Source of the DNA: Lacrimispora sphenoides
GTDB lineage: Bacteria > Bacillota > Clostridia > Lachnospirales > Lachnospiraceae
Reading direction: 5' to 3'
DNA: 64,000 nt
Assembly: GCF_900105215.1 (NCBI RefSeq)
Contig: NZ_FOIP01000001.1
Location: 2,416,001 to 2,480,000, forward strand
Part shown: in pieces, positions 26,834-35,778 of the stretch
Layout: every line of letters starts with the position of its first letter
Position numbering within the stretch: position 1 is the first letter of the stretch
Notes under the pieces: model-generated
The model's database searches: none
What the model was told of the DNA's origin: nothing
The model's input: only the letters and a program-made list of their open reading frames with translations
Translations under genes and position numbers: made by a program

Positions 26834-27193
26834 TTGAATAGCGTGATTAGTTTGTTTTCTGCGCTGCTCCTTACCGTTGTAATTCTGTATTTGAGTTATG
26901 TATTTACCAGAAGCCTTGGAAAAGGAGTCGGGCTGAGACGGGGAGGGACCTGTATGCAGATGTTGGACAGGCTTCCCCTGGGGCAGGATAAAGCAGTGGC
27001 GATCGTACGTGTAGGAAATCACTATTATCTTATCGGCATTGCTTCTTCTCAGATAACCCTTCTTTCTGAACTTTCGGAGGAGGACATTCCAGAGGGTGTT
27101 TCTACCCAGACCCAATTGACAGGTGCAGAAGGGTATGAAAGCTTTAAGAAATTATTGAAAAAATATACAGATAGACACAGGGATGATGTGTAA
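26834..27193 (+). CDS. fliO: Flagellar export gate assembly protein FliO
   Basis: 119 residues. One N-terminal membrane helix (SVISLFSALLLTVVILYLSY) is followed by the FliO domain (CMQMLDRLPLGQDKAVAIVR, HYYLIGIASSQITLL). The start is TTG 26834 with AGAGAGGAAG upstream; GTG 26843 is an alternative. It helps FliP assemble into the export gate. Position before fliP is canonical. Confidence 0.85.
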   Translation: MNSVISLFSALLLTVVILYLSYVFTRSLGKGVGLRRGGTCMQMLDRLPLGQDKAVAIVRVGNHYYLIGIASSQITLLSELSEEDIPEGVSTQTQLTGAEGYESFKKLLKKYTDRHRDDV

Positions 27194-27202
27194 GGAGGAA
27201 CC

Positions 27203-27865
27203 ATGAATACAGATGCCTTGATTAATATTAATGGCGGCCGGGTGCCGACTCTGGAGCTTTTCCTCATACTGACCATCATTTCCCTGCTGCCCTCCATTTT
27301 GGTGATGATGACTTCTTTTACAAGGATCATCATTGTCTTATCTTTTACCAGAAATGCATTGGGAGTTCAGCAGAGCCCTCCCAATATGGTGTTGGTTGGA
27401 ATTGCATTATTTCTAACACTGTTCATTATGGATCCGGTGATAATGGATGTGAATACCAATGCATACCAACCTTACGTCAGGGAGGAGATAAACCAGCAGG
27501 AGGCACTTAACAGGGCGACGGTTCCCATGAAACGTTTTATGCTCAAACAGACGAAGACGGACACATTGAATCTGTTTATAGATATGTCCAAAACTGAAAA
27601 GCCGGAGAACATTGAGGAACTTCCTATGACAGTAGTGATTCCGTCTTTTATGACCTCAGAATTAGAGCGGGCCTTTACGGCGGGATTTATGATTTATCTT
27701 CCGTTTTTACTGGTTGATATCATTGTGTCCAGTACCTTGATGTCCATGGGTATGGTCATGCTGCCGCCGGCTATGATTTCCCTTCCATTTAAATTACTGC
27801 TGTTTGTAACAGTTAATGGCTGGGAGTTGCTGTTTTCTAATTTGGTTAACAGCTTCCATTACTGA
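27203..27865 (+). CDS. fliP: Flagellar export gate protein FliP
   Basis: 220 residues with four membrane segments. FliP signatures are SFTRIIIVLSFTRNALGVQQ, then FIMDPV, and FLLVDIIVSSTLMSMGMVML. It is shorter than many FliP proteins and has no cleavable signal peptide, so the first membrane helix starts near residue 18. It forms the pore of the export gate with FliQ and FliR. AAGGAGG site, 10 bases after fliO. Confidence 0.95.
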   Translation: MNTDALININGGRVPTLELFLILTIISLLPSILVMMTSFTRIIIVLSFTRNALGVQQSPPNMVLVGIALFLTLFIMDPVIMDVNTNAYQPYVREEINQQEALNRATVPMKRFMLKQTKTDTLNLFIDMSKTEKPENIEELPMTVVIPSFMTSELERAFTAGFMIYLPFLLVDIIVSSTLMSMGMVMLPPAMISLPFKLLLFVTVNGWELLFSNLVNSFHY

Positions 27866-27885
27866 CAGGATTTAGGAGGCAAAAT

Positions 27886-28146
27886 ATGACGGATGTAGCA
27901 GTGAACAGCTTAATGTATGAGTTGTTCGGATTGGTGGTTAAGATGGCTGGTCCCGTGCTGATCGTCAGCATGGTCATCGGCATCATTATTTCCATTATAC
28001 AGGCGGCAACCCAGATCCATGAACAAACCATTACCTTTGTTCCAAAGCTGATTGTTATTGGCCTGATGCTTTTGATGATGGGGGATCATATGATGACCAC
28101 TATCAGTGATTTTACTATCAATATTTTTAACACCATGCTCAGATGA
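27886..28146 (+). CDS. fliQ: Flagellar export gate protein FliQ
   Basis: 86 residues with two membrane helices (VVKMAGPVLIVSMVIGIIIS; LIVIGLMLLMMGDHMMTTI) and the conserved IQAATQIHEQTITFVPK between them. Part of the FliPQR gate. AGGAGG site. Confidence 0.95.
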   Translation: MTDVAVNSLMYELFGLVVKMAGPVLIVSMVIGIIISIIQAATQIHEQTITFVPKLIVIGLMLLMMGDHMMTTISDFTINIFNTMLR

Positions 28147-28180
28147 GAGGGCAGATAAAGAAGAGGAAAGGAAGATTTAG

Positions 28181-28942
28181 ATGCCGGAAATAGGACAGAT
28201 GATGCTGTTTTCCCTTATTCTTATGAGAATGTCAGGCTTTATTCTTTTGAACCCTATTTGGGGCAGAAAAAATATTCCGGCACAGGTCAAGGGCGGCATG
28301 ATCATGGTATTTGCGCTGCTTATTTATTCTTTTTCCTCGGCCCAGGTGCCCGAGCCTGTGAATTCCATTGAATTTGCAGTGCTTCTGTTAAAAGAATTTG
28401 CCGTTGGGTTTGCCATTGGCTTTGTAATAGAATTATTTCTTATGGTCATTACTTTTGCGGGGACAATTATGGATTTTCAGATGGGATTGTCCATGGCAAT
28501 GATCTATGACCCCCAGACCAACGCTCAGATCGCTCTAACGGGAACGCTTTATCAGGCGTATTTTATTCTATTGTTCTTTGCGGTGGATGGCCATCTGGCA
28601 CTGTTTCGGCTTCTTATAAAGTCAGCAGAAATAGTTCCTTACGGTCAGGTCGCATTGGGAAGCCGTGCTGCGTGGGCAATGGCAGAAATTTTTATTCAAT
28701 GTATCACGATGGCTGTTAAGTTTGCATTTCCTTTAATTGCCATTGAATTTTTAACGGAAATTGCAGTCGGGGTTTTAATGAAAGTAATTCCTCAGATTAA
28801 TGTGTTTATTGTGAACATACAGGCTAAGATCGCAATTGGTTTCATCATGCTGATTTTTCTGTTTTCTCCTATGACGGATTATGTAAGCGGTGTGATAAGC
28901 CAAATGCTTTTAACGGTTCAAGATATAATCAGACTCTTATAA
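28181..28942 (+). CDS. fliR: Flagellar export gate protein FliR
   Basis: 253 residues with about six membrane helices. Conserved FliR parts: RMSGFILLNPIWGRKNIPAQ near the start and MDFQMGLSMAMIYDP (about 97-111). It closes the FliPQR pore and contacts FlhB, whose gene follows. Confidence 0.94.
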   Translation: MPEIGQMMLFSLILMRMSGFILLNPIWGRKNIPAQVKGGMIMVFALLIYSFSSAQVPEPVNSIEFAVLLLKEFAVGFAIGFVIELFLMVITFAGTIMDFQMGLSMAMIYDPQTNAQIALTGTLYQAYFILLFFAVDGHLALFRLLIKSAEIVPYGQVALGSRAAWAMAEIFIQCITMAVKFAFPLIAIEFLTEIAVGVLMKVIPQINVFIVNIQAKIAIGFIMLIFLFSPMTDYVSGVISQMLLTVQDIIRLL

Positions 28943-28966
28943 ATGCAAAGGATGTGATGAACGGCA

Positions 28967-30028
28967 ATGCAGGATCCTTCAAAAACCGAAAAAGCCACAC
29001 CGAAAAAACGGCGGGATGAACGAAAAAAGGGTCATGTTGCCATTAGTAAGGATGTGGTTATGATAGCTTCCCTTCTTGGGACCTTCGTGCTGCTGAAAAT
29101 TTTATTTCCTTTCATGTACCGGACCATACGGGATTTTATGATAAAATATCTGAGCCTGGCCCCCGGGGTAGAGAATCTGTCTGATTATTCCGCCAGAATT
29201 TCAGTAGATACAGCGTGGGCGATTTTAAAAGCTGCTCTCCCCATTCTTTTGGCAGGAATCGCACTGTCTATACTTGGAACTGGGGTACAAACAAGATTTT
29301 TGTTTTCAAAAAGCAATTTAGCCCCAAAGTTTAGCAGACTTAATCCCATTCAGGGAATTAAAAATATGCTATCTCTAAAAAGCTTGATAGAGCTTTTGAA
29401 AAATTTGCTTAAGATTACCATACTGGGAATCATCTTATATCAAATCATAAAAGGAGATTTAACGCCTATAGCAAGAACCATTGATATGGACTTAAAAGAT
29501 TCTTCTGTGTATGTGTTGAATGCCATTATGGATATGGTTCTCAGGGTTTGTCTTGTGTTCCTGGCTGTTGCCGGTTTTGACTTCTTTTATCAGCGGTGGG
29601 ATTATGATCGTCAAATCAGAATGTCAAAACAGGAATTAAAAGAGGAATTCAAGCAGACGGAAGGTAATCCTGAGATTAAGGGGCGTATCCGCAGCCTTCA
29701 AAGAGAAAGGTCCCGTTCGAGAATGATGCAGTCGATACCGGAAGCGGACGTAATCATACGTAACCCCACCCATTATGCGGTGGCACTTCGTTATGACATA
29801 GAGAAGGATAATGCTCCCGTTTTGTTGGCAAAGGGCCAGGATGAACTTGCCTTGAGGATTGTGGCCAAGGGCGAGGAACATGGGGTGTATGTAATTGAAA
29901 ATAAGCCTTTGGCAAGAGGTATTTATGCCGCTACCCAGGTGGGGGCTGAGATTCCTTCGGAATACTACGGTATGGTGGCTGAAATTCTGGTGTATGTATA
30001 CCGCATGAATAATAAGATCATAGAATAA
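28967..30028 (+). CDS. flhB: Flagellar export specificity switch FlhB
   Basis: 353 residues. N-terminus KTEKATPKKRRDERKKGHVA is the family signature, then four membrane helices and a cytoplasmic domain with the self-cleaving NPTH at residues 266-269 (RNPTHYAVALRYD). Cleavage switches export from rod/hook to filament proteins under FliK. A second, membrane-less FlhB-tail protein is encoded at 56537. Confidence 0.96.
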   Translation: MQDPSKTEKATPKKRRDERKKGHVAISKDVVMIASLLGTFVLLKILFPFMYRTIRDFMIKYLSLAPGVENLSDYSARISVDTAWAILKAALPILLAGIALSILGTGVQTRFLFSKSNLAPKFSRLNPIQGIKNMLSLKSLIELLKNLLKITILGIILYQIIKGDLTPIARTIDMDLKDSSVYVLNAIMDMVLRVCLVFLAVAGFDFFYQRWDYDRQIRMSKQELKEEFKQTEGNPEIKGRIRSLQRERSRSRMMQSIPEADVIIRNPTHYAVALRYDIEKDNAPVLLAKGQDELALRIVAKGEEHGVYVIENKPLARGIYAATQVGAEIPSEYYGMVAEILVYVYRMNNKIIE

Positions 30029-30068
30029 AGAAAAACAGCAGAGAAACTGAAAGAAATGGTGTAAAAGA

Positions 30069-32141
30069 ATGAAGACTTTACTGAAAAATTCTGTAGTAGT
30101 ATTTGTAATTATGATCGTACTTCTATTGATTATTCCATTACCTCCGTTTTTTGTGGATGTAATGATTATAATAAATATTTCCCTTTCCATGATTATCTTA
30201 CTGATAACCATGAACATAAAAGAACCTTTGGAATTTTCTATTTTCCCAGCCCTGCTATTGGTGACCACTTTGTTGCGTCTTGGGCTGAATGTGTCTTCAA
30301 CGAGAAATATTTTGTCAAATCAGGGGTCTTCGGGTCAGGTGATCAAAGCCTTCGGTGATTTCGTATTACAGGGAAATGTTGTTGTCGGATTTATCATATT
30401 CCTTATTATCGTTCTGGTAAACTTCCTGGTTATTACAAAAGGAACGGAACGTGTATCGGAAGTTGCGGCCAGATTTACCTTAGACGCTATGCCTGGTAAG
30501 CAGATGGCCATTGACGCGGATTTAAGTTCTGGTTTAATCAATGAGCAGGAAGCAAAACTGAGACGGTATAAGGTTCAGAAAGAAGCAGATTTCTACGGAG
30601 CCATGGATGGTGCGACTAAGTTTGTTAAGGGAGATGCCATCATGTCCCTGATCACCACTGCCATTAACTTTATTGGCGGTGCCATTATCGGAATGGTGCA
30701 GTCAAATCTGGATTTTGGCCAGGTAATGTCTATTTATACCATTGCTACGGTCGGTGATGGACTTGTTTCCCAGGTTCCTGCCCTTTTGATTGCTACGGCC
30801 ACCGGTATGGTAGTAACCAGAGCAGTATCAGAAGGCAGTTTAAATGACGACGTATCAAGCCAGTTTATGGCCCAGCCAAGGGCTATTATGCTCACTGGTT
30901 TTGTCATGATCGTATTAATGCTGGTGCCTGGAATGCCTAAGATCCAGTTGGCAATCATGGCAGCGGTGCTTATTATAGCCGGTTATCGGTTAGGACATAA
31001 GGTTCGTCAGTCGGCCTCTAGTCTTCAGGAAATGGCGGCAGCCGCATCTATGCCTGAACAGGCGGCGCAGACGGCAGCCGATGAAGAGTCTTACTACCGG
31101 GATGTGAACAATGTTTATGCCCTTATTAACGTAGAACCTATTGAAATGGAATTTGGCTATAGTCTGATTCCGCTGATCGACGAGAGCAGCGGCGGGAAGA
31201 TGATCAACCGAATTGTTATTTTCAGAAGACAGTATGCTCAGGATATGGGACTTGTTATCCCTTCTGTCAGGCTCAGAGATAGTTCCAGTTTAAATACCAA
31301 TCAGTATGTCATAAAGATCAGGGGCGAAGAAGTATCCAGGGGAGAGATTCTGGTAGATTATTATCTGGCATTGGAACCACCTGCTGTTTCCGGTGAAGTA
31401 GATGGAATAGAAACGGTGGAGCCGGCTTATGGAATTCCCAGTAAATGGATCAGACCTGAAAATAAGGAAATGGCTGAAATTTATGGCTATACCGTAATTG
31501 ATCCACTTTCTGTTATGCTGACTCATTTGTCTGAAACCATCAGACAGCACGCTTATGAGCTTTTAGGACGGCAGGAAGTAATGCAGTTACTGGATAATGT
31601 GAAGAAGCACTCTCCGGAGCTTGTGGACGAGCTGTTCCCAAGTCAGTTTACATATGGCGGTATTCAGAAAATCCTCATTAACCTTTTGAAGGAAGGGGTT
31701 CCAGTCAAAGACATGGAAACGATACTGGCAACGATAGCAGATTCTCTTCCGACCACCAGGGATATGGATGTGATTACAGAGAACATCAGAATTGCTCTAA
31801 AGAGGACCATAACCAGAATGTTCTGCGAAGGAGGACAGATGAAGGTAGTAACCCTGGATGCAGAGCTGGAGAAAAATATTATAGGCAGTATGGCAAAAGG
31901 AGAACAGGGCATCTATCTGGCCCTCAGCCCGGATGTGATGCAGTCTGTGATTGGACAAATGGGAGAACAGATGAAGAAGTTCACGGATCTGGAGCAGAAG
32001 CCGGTGATTCTTACAAGCCAGGTTGTAAGGCTCTATTTCTACCGATTGATCGAGCAGTTTTATCCCAATGCATATGTCCTTTCCTTTAATGAGATTGCAA
32101 ATAATATTCAGATTCAGGCAATCGGGAATATTACCCTTTGA
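30069..32141 (+). CDS. flhA: Flagellar export gate protein FlhA
   Basis: 690 residues. Eight membrane segments lie in the first 310 residues, with family stretches VTTLLRLGLNVSSTRNIL, RFTLDAMPGKQMAIDADL and GDGLVSQVPALLIATATGMV. The C-terminal cytosolic domain binds chaperone-substrate complexes and FliJ. Its TGA overlaps the upstream end of the sigma factor frame, so the two are coupled. flhF and flhG, which usually follow, are missing. Confidence 0.96.
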   Translation: MKTLLKNSVVVFVIMIVLLLIIPLPPFFVDVMIIINISLSMIILLITMNIKEPLEFSIFPALLLVTTLLRLGLNVSSTRNILSNQGSSGQVIKAFGDFVLQGNVVVGFIIFLIIVLVNFLVITKGTERVSEVAARFTLDAMPGKQMAIDADLSSGLINEQEAKLRRYKVQKEADFYGAMDGATKFVKGDAIMSLITTAINFIGGAIIGMVQSNLDFGQVMSIYTIATVGDGLVSQVPALLIATATGMVVTRAVSEGSLNDDVSSQFMAQPRAIMLTGFVMIVLMLVPGMPKIQLAIMAAVLIIAGYRLGHKVRQSASSLQEMAAAASMPEQAAQTAADEESYYRDVNNVYALINVEPIEMEFGYSLIPLIDESSGGKMINRIVIFRRQYAQDMGLVIPSVRLRDSSSLNTNQYVIKIRGEEVSRGEILVDYYLALEPPAVSGEVDGIETVEPAYGIPSKWIRPENKEMAEIYGYTVIDPLSVMLTHLSETIRQHAYELLGRQEVMQLLDNVKKHSPELVDELFPSQFTYGGIQKILINLLKEGVPVKDMETILATIADSLPTTRDMDVITENIRIALKRTITRMFCEGGQMKVVTLDAELEKNIIGSMAKGEQGIYLALSPDVMQSVIGQMGEQMKKFTDLEQKPVILTSQVVRLYFYRLIEQFYPNAYVLSFNEIANNIQIQAIGNITL

Positions 32142-32176
32142 CCGGATTTTGTTACAGAAAGGCAGTGTTAGTCGGA

Positions 32177-32950
32177 ATGGAACAGGATTTTAGCCAATAT
32201 ACCAATGAAGATTTATTAATTAAATACAAGCGAACAAAAGACATCAAGGTCAAGCATGAACTTGTGATGCGGTATATAAATATGGTCAGGAACATATCAC
32301 TCCAAATGCGAGACGTATATTTAAGCTTTGCACAGGTGGAGGATATTGTCAATGAAGGCGTATTAACGATAATGAACGGAATCGAAAAGTTTGATCCGGA
32401 ATTAAATGTAAAGTTTGAAACTTATATTTCCAAGCGGATTCGCGGAATGGTTATTGATATGGCCAGAAAGCAGGACTGGATTCCCAGAAGCGTAAGAAAA
32501 AATGCTAAGGTCATGGACAATGCGGTCGTAGAATTGTGTAACCGTCTGGGACGTTTTCCAACTTCAAAGGAAACAGCGGATTATATGGACGTCACCATGG
32601 AAAAATACCAGGAGACTCTAGGCAAGACAAATGTTTACAGCATCATTTCCCTGGACATGGTTCTGGAGGCAGGAAGTGAAGATAAAAAGTCAATGCAGCT
32701 TCCGTCTATGAACGAACATGATCAGCCAGAGAATCATTATCTCCAGAAGGAATTTAAAGAAACTTTGGTTTCCGCTATAAATGATTTAAAAGAAAATGAA
32801 CAAAAGGTTATCTCATTGTACTATATGGACGAATTAAATATGAGGGAGATTGCACAGATCATGAAAGTCAGTGAACCAAGGATCTCCCAGATTCATTCCA
32901 ATGCGCTTCAAAAGCTCAGAGTGAATCTGACTAATTTTATAAATGAGTAG
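32177..32950 (+). CDS. fliA: Flagellar sigma factor, FliA/SigD/WhiG type (sigma-28)
   Basis: 257 residues. Region 2 (YINMVRNISLQMRDVYLSFA, YISKRIRGMVIDMARKQDWI), region 3 and region 4 (LNMREIAQIMKVSEPRISQI) are all of the sigma-28 type. ATG 32177 is taken as the start, although its ribosome site (AAAGG at 32158) is far; the frame opens at a TTG (32138) that overlaps the flhA stop. It should be held inactive by FlgM (49842) until hook completion and then read promoters with a GCCGATAT-like -10, several of which occur in this window. Confidence 0.93.
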   Translation: MEQDFSQYTNEDLLIKYKRTKDIKVKHELVMRYINMVRNISLQMRDVYLSFAQVEDIVNEGVLTIMNGIEKFDPELNVKFETYISKRIRGMVIDMARKQDWIPRSVRKNAKVMDNAVVELCNRLGRFPTSKETADYMDVTMEKYQETLGKTNVYSIISLDMVLEAGSEDKKSMQLPSMNEHDQPENHYLQKEFKETLVSAINDLKENEQKVISLYYMDELNMREIAQIMKVSEPRISQIHSNALQKLRVNLTNFINE

Positions 32951-32968
32951 TAGGAAGGGAGAAAATAA

Positions 32969-33772
32969 ATGTTTCAAGGATTCTACAATCTGGCATCAGG
33001 AATGCTGTATCAGACCAGGAACTTAAATGTAATCGGAAATAATATGGTCAATAGTGCAACACCGGGGTTTAAGCCTGACCGCATGGTCAGCACCACGTTT
33101 CGGGATGAAATGCTTTACCGGAGCGGAAATCGTGACAAAAGCAATCCTGTTCAGATTGGGTCCGTATCAATGATACGTGCTTCCAGGAGTACAGTGACCA
33201 GCCATAATCAGGGGGCTGTGGAGGAAACTGGAGGAAACCTGGATTTTGCTTTGACAAAACCAGGATTCTTTGCCATTCAGGATTCCGCAGGAAATCAGGT
33301 TTATACCAGAAACGGATCTTTTACGATTGATGAAGAAGGATACCTTACCTCACCTTCCCGGGGCAGGGTGCTTGGGGAAGATGGAACCCCCATTGAGCTT
33401 CCTTCAGACCATATTACAGTGGATCCGTTAGGTAATATTTACGAAATGCCCATAAAAGGACTGAAAAACGGAGAGGACGACGGGAATACAGAGGAACAGG
33501 AACCAGTTCTCTTAGGAAAAATCCGTGTTGTGGACTTTGATGATTACTCCCAGCTTGTAAAGGGAGATAACGGCGTCTTTACCACGGCAGCTGCCGGGAA
33601 TGGGGTGGATGGAGGAGTCCAGTGGAAGTCACTGGAACGGTCCAATATTGACCCTATTGATGAGATGACTCAGATGATCACCAGCCAAAGGGCAACTCAA
33701 AGTGCTGCCCAGGTACTTCGGATATATGACCAGCTCATGGGCAAGGTATCCACTGAGATAGGCAGAGTATAA
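32969..33772 (+). CDS. Flagellar distal rod protein, FlgF/FlgG (FlhO/FlhP) family
   Basis: 267 residues. N-terminus MFQGFYNLASGMLYQTRNLN with VIGNNMVNSATPGFKP, core GFFAIQDSAGNQVYTRNGSF, and C-terminal EMTQMITSQRATQSAAQVLR. It is one of a pair of rod proteins placed after the sigma gene. Whether it is FlgF or FlgG by function cannot be told from sequence alone. GGAAGGGAG site. Confidence 0.85.
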   Translation: MFQGFYNLASGMLYQTRNLNVIGNNMVNSATPGFKPDRMVSTTFRDEMLYRSGNRDKSNPVQIGSVSMIRASRSTVTSHNQGAVEETGGNLDFALTKPGFFAIQDSAGNQVYTRNGSFTIDEEGYLTSPSRGRVLGEDGTPIELPSDHITVDPLGNIYEMPIKGLKNGEDDGNTEEQEPVLLGKIRVVDFDDYSQLVKGDNGVFTTAAAGNGVDGGVQWKSLERSNIDPIDEMTQMITSQRATQSAAQVLRIYDQLMGKVSTEIGRV

Positions 33773-33786
33773 GGGGGGAATAGCAG

Positions 33787-34563
33787 ATGAACCAGTCTTT
33801 TTATATTGGAGCTTTGGGAGCTTTAAATCAGCAGACAAAGCTTAATGTGGTATCCAATAATATTGCTAATGTAAATACAACAGGCTTTAAACCTCAATAT
33901 AGTGTGTTTTCAGATCTGATTTATGCCCAGACAAGGAGTTCTCAGGGCGGCAGTGCGGCGCAGACGGGCAGCGGAACCAGGGTAGACCTTTTAAAGTCCG
34001 ATATGACTGCTATGCCTTATAAGGAAACAGGACTTGAGAACGACCACGCCATAGAGGGAGAAGGCTTTTTCATGCTAAAGGACCCGGTTACAGGGACCAT
34101 TACCTATTCCAGGGATGGACACTTTCAGCTTTCCATGATGGGAGACAATTATTATCTGGTGAATTCTTCAGGAAAGAGAGTCTTAAACATGGACCAGCAA
34201 GAAATTACCTATCCTGTCAAGCCGGCTGTTTATCCCGGATCAGAAGAGGAAATTGAGGAAGAGGAAGAAGAGCTGGAAGAAGATGAGCATGATCCAAAAG
34301 CCATAGGTGTGTATACCTTCGCAAGAAGAGACGGAATTTCCGATATAGGAAATAATGAATACACTGTAACAGATAAAAACGGAGCTCCCATTCTGCTTGA
34401 AAATGCAAAAGTGATAAAAGGTGCTGAGGAGGTGTCAGGCACGGACTTTGCCCAGGAAATGACAAGAATGATGGAGGCCCAGAGAGCTTATTCTTACTCT
34501 CTAAAAATGGTGCAGACTTCCGATGAGATTGAAACTACCATAAATACACTTCGGCAAAGTTGA
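33787..34563 (+). CDS. Flagellar rod protein, FlgF/FlgG family, with acidic insert
   Basis: 258 residues. N-terminal rod motif (LNVVSNNIANVNTTGFKPQY), core GEGFFMLKDPVTGTITYSRD, and C-terminal EMTRMMEAQRAYSYSLKMVQ. An almost purely Glu/Asp stretch (EEEIEEEEEELEEDEHD, about residues 154-170) interrupts the core. Paired with the preceding paralogue, 14 bases apart; the two probably build the distal rod. Confidence 0.83.
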   Translation: MNQSFYIGALGALNQQTKLNVVSNNIANVNTTGFKPQYSVFSDLIYAQTRSSQGGSAAQTGSGTRVDLLKSDMTAMPYKETGLENDHAIEGEGFFMLKDPVTGTITYSRDGHFQLSMMGDNYYLVNSSGKRVLNMDQQEITYPVKPAVYPGSEEEIEEEEEELEEDEHDPKAIGVYTFARRDGISDIGNNEYTVTDKNGAPILLENAKVIKGAEEVSGTDFAQEMTRMMEAQRAYSYSLKMVQTSDEIETTINTLRQS

Positions 34564-34593
34564 GAATAGCCGGTAAGGAAGGAGGGTGATATC

Positions 34594-35220
34594 ATGAAGA
34601 TAACACGTTACGATGAAATGAGCGGATTAGGGCTGGACTTAATCCGGGAGATAGGCAGCATAGGCACAGGAAATTCAGCTACTGCACTGTCCTCCATGCT
34701 GGGAAAGACCGTGCGCATGACTCTTCCGGATGTACAGATTCTCGATTATAACGATGCCATTAAATTTTTGGGAGACCCGGAAGAAATTGTGGCGGCTATA
34801 TTGGTTAAGATGTCTGGAGAGATCAACGGACTAATGCTGTTTGTCCTGAAACTGGATTTTATCAACCAGGTCTTATCCAGTCTTATGCAGGAGGAAATTG
34901 AAGACTATTACCAGTTAAATGTTTTGGAAACCTCAGCACTTGAAGAGGTGGGAAATATTATCATATCTTCTTACGTCAATGCCATTTCCTCCCTCAGTGA
35001 CGTCTCCATTAGTTTGTCTGTTCCTGATACAGCGATAAATATGCTGGGCGGAATATTAAGCGTGCCAATGGTGGAGTTTGGCTATCAGACGGATAAAATG
35101 ATGATGATCAGCGGTCAGTTTATCATAGGGGGCAAGGTGCTCCATAGTGATCTTCTTATGATGCCGGAGATTCAATCATTGAACTTTTTAATGGAAAAGC
35201 TGGGGATAATCAATGGATAA
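34594..35220 (+). CDS. cheC: CheY-P phosphatase CheC
   Basis: 208 residues with the two CheC half-sites. The second (ALEEVGNIIISSYVNAIS) keeps the Glu-x2-Asn pair. In the first (IREIGSIGTGNSATALS) the Asn is Ser, so one site is probably weak. CheC hydrolyses CheY-P and, with CheD, tunes receptor adaptation. AAGGAGGG site; it overlaps cheD by 8 bases. Confidence 0.92.
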   Translation: MKITRYDEMSGLGLDLIREIGSIGTGNSATALSSMLGKTVRMTLPDVQILDYNDAIKFLGDPEEIVAAILVKMSGEINGLMLFVLKLDFINQVLSSLMQEEIEDYYQLNVLETSALEEVGNIIISSYVNAISSLSDVSISLSVPDTAINMLGGILSVPMVEFGYQTDKMMMISGQFIIGGKVLHSDLLMMPEIQSLNFLMEKLGIING

Positions 35221-35695
35221 AAATCTGACGGTTGGAATCGCAGACATGAAGTTTGCCAGGCAGGAGGGAATTTTAATTACTTATGCCCTTGGTTCCTGTA
35301 TTGGGATTAGTTTGTATGACCCAATGATTAAGCTGGGAGCTTTGGTACATATAATGCTTCCGGAGGTATTCGGTTCAGGTGATGGGAATATATTTAAGTA
35401 CGCAGATACCGGACTGGCTGAAACGCTGCGCAAGATAGAGATCATGGGAGCGAGAAAGCCCAGATTGATTGCTAAGATTGCCGGAGGAGCAAAGATGTTT
35501 GAATTACAGGGAAACAGTACTCTTGGTAATATCGGCGCCCGTAATATTATCAGCGTGAAACAGATTCTTCGCTCAGAGGGGATCCGTCTTGTGGCTGAGG
35601 ATGTGGGAGAAAACTACGCACGGACCATGACCTTTGATGTCAGTACGGGAGGAGTCAGAATAAGGACTTACGGTAGAGCGGAAATTGATTTGTAA
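35213..35695 (+). CDS. cheD: Chemoreceptor glutamine deamidase CheD
   Basis: 160 residues. The catalytic pair is Cys29 (YALGSCIGISLYD) and His46 (GALVHIMLP), with the later IAGGAKMFE and GGVRIRTYGRAEI elements. It deamidates receptor glutamines and is held by CheC, encoded just upstream with overlapping ends. Confidence 0.95.
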   Translation: MDKNLTVGIADMKFARQEGILITYALGSCIGISLYDPMIKLGALVHIMLPEVFGSGDGNIFKYADTGLAETLRKIEIMGARKPRLIAKIAGGAKMFELQGNSTLGNIGARNIISVKQILRSEGIRLVAEDVGENYARTMTFDVSTGGVRIRTYGRAEIDL

Positions 35696-35699
35696 ACAT

Positions 35700-35726
35700 T
35701 ATGAACCGGAGGAATTATGCCGATAT
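35700..35726 (+). promoter_or_regulatory. Candidate sigma-28 promoter before cheV
   Basis: A perfect GCCGATAT octamer at 35719-35726 lies in the 83-base cheD-cheV gap, 52 bases before the cheV start. At the 15-base spacing the -35 position reads TATG (35700-35703), a poor match to TAAA, so the -35 support is weak. It would give cheV and the HDOD gene a late-class promoter inside the operon. Confidence 0.5.
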
Positions 35727-35778
35727 TTTATTAGGCAGATGTTTTTGCCGGATTATATTGAGATAAAGGAGAAGAAGT

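Noticed and set aside
26558-27115. Long - strand frame (185 residues) opposite fliY and fliO
   Set aside because: Lies antisense to conserved FliN and FliO domains; composition is that of a shadow frame.
35709-35733. Mini-ORF of 5 codons with its own ribosome site in the cheD-cheV gap
   Set aside because: Too short to judge; the same bases form the sigma-28-like -10 box, a simpler explanation.
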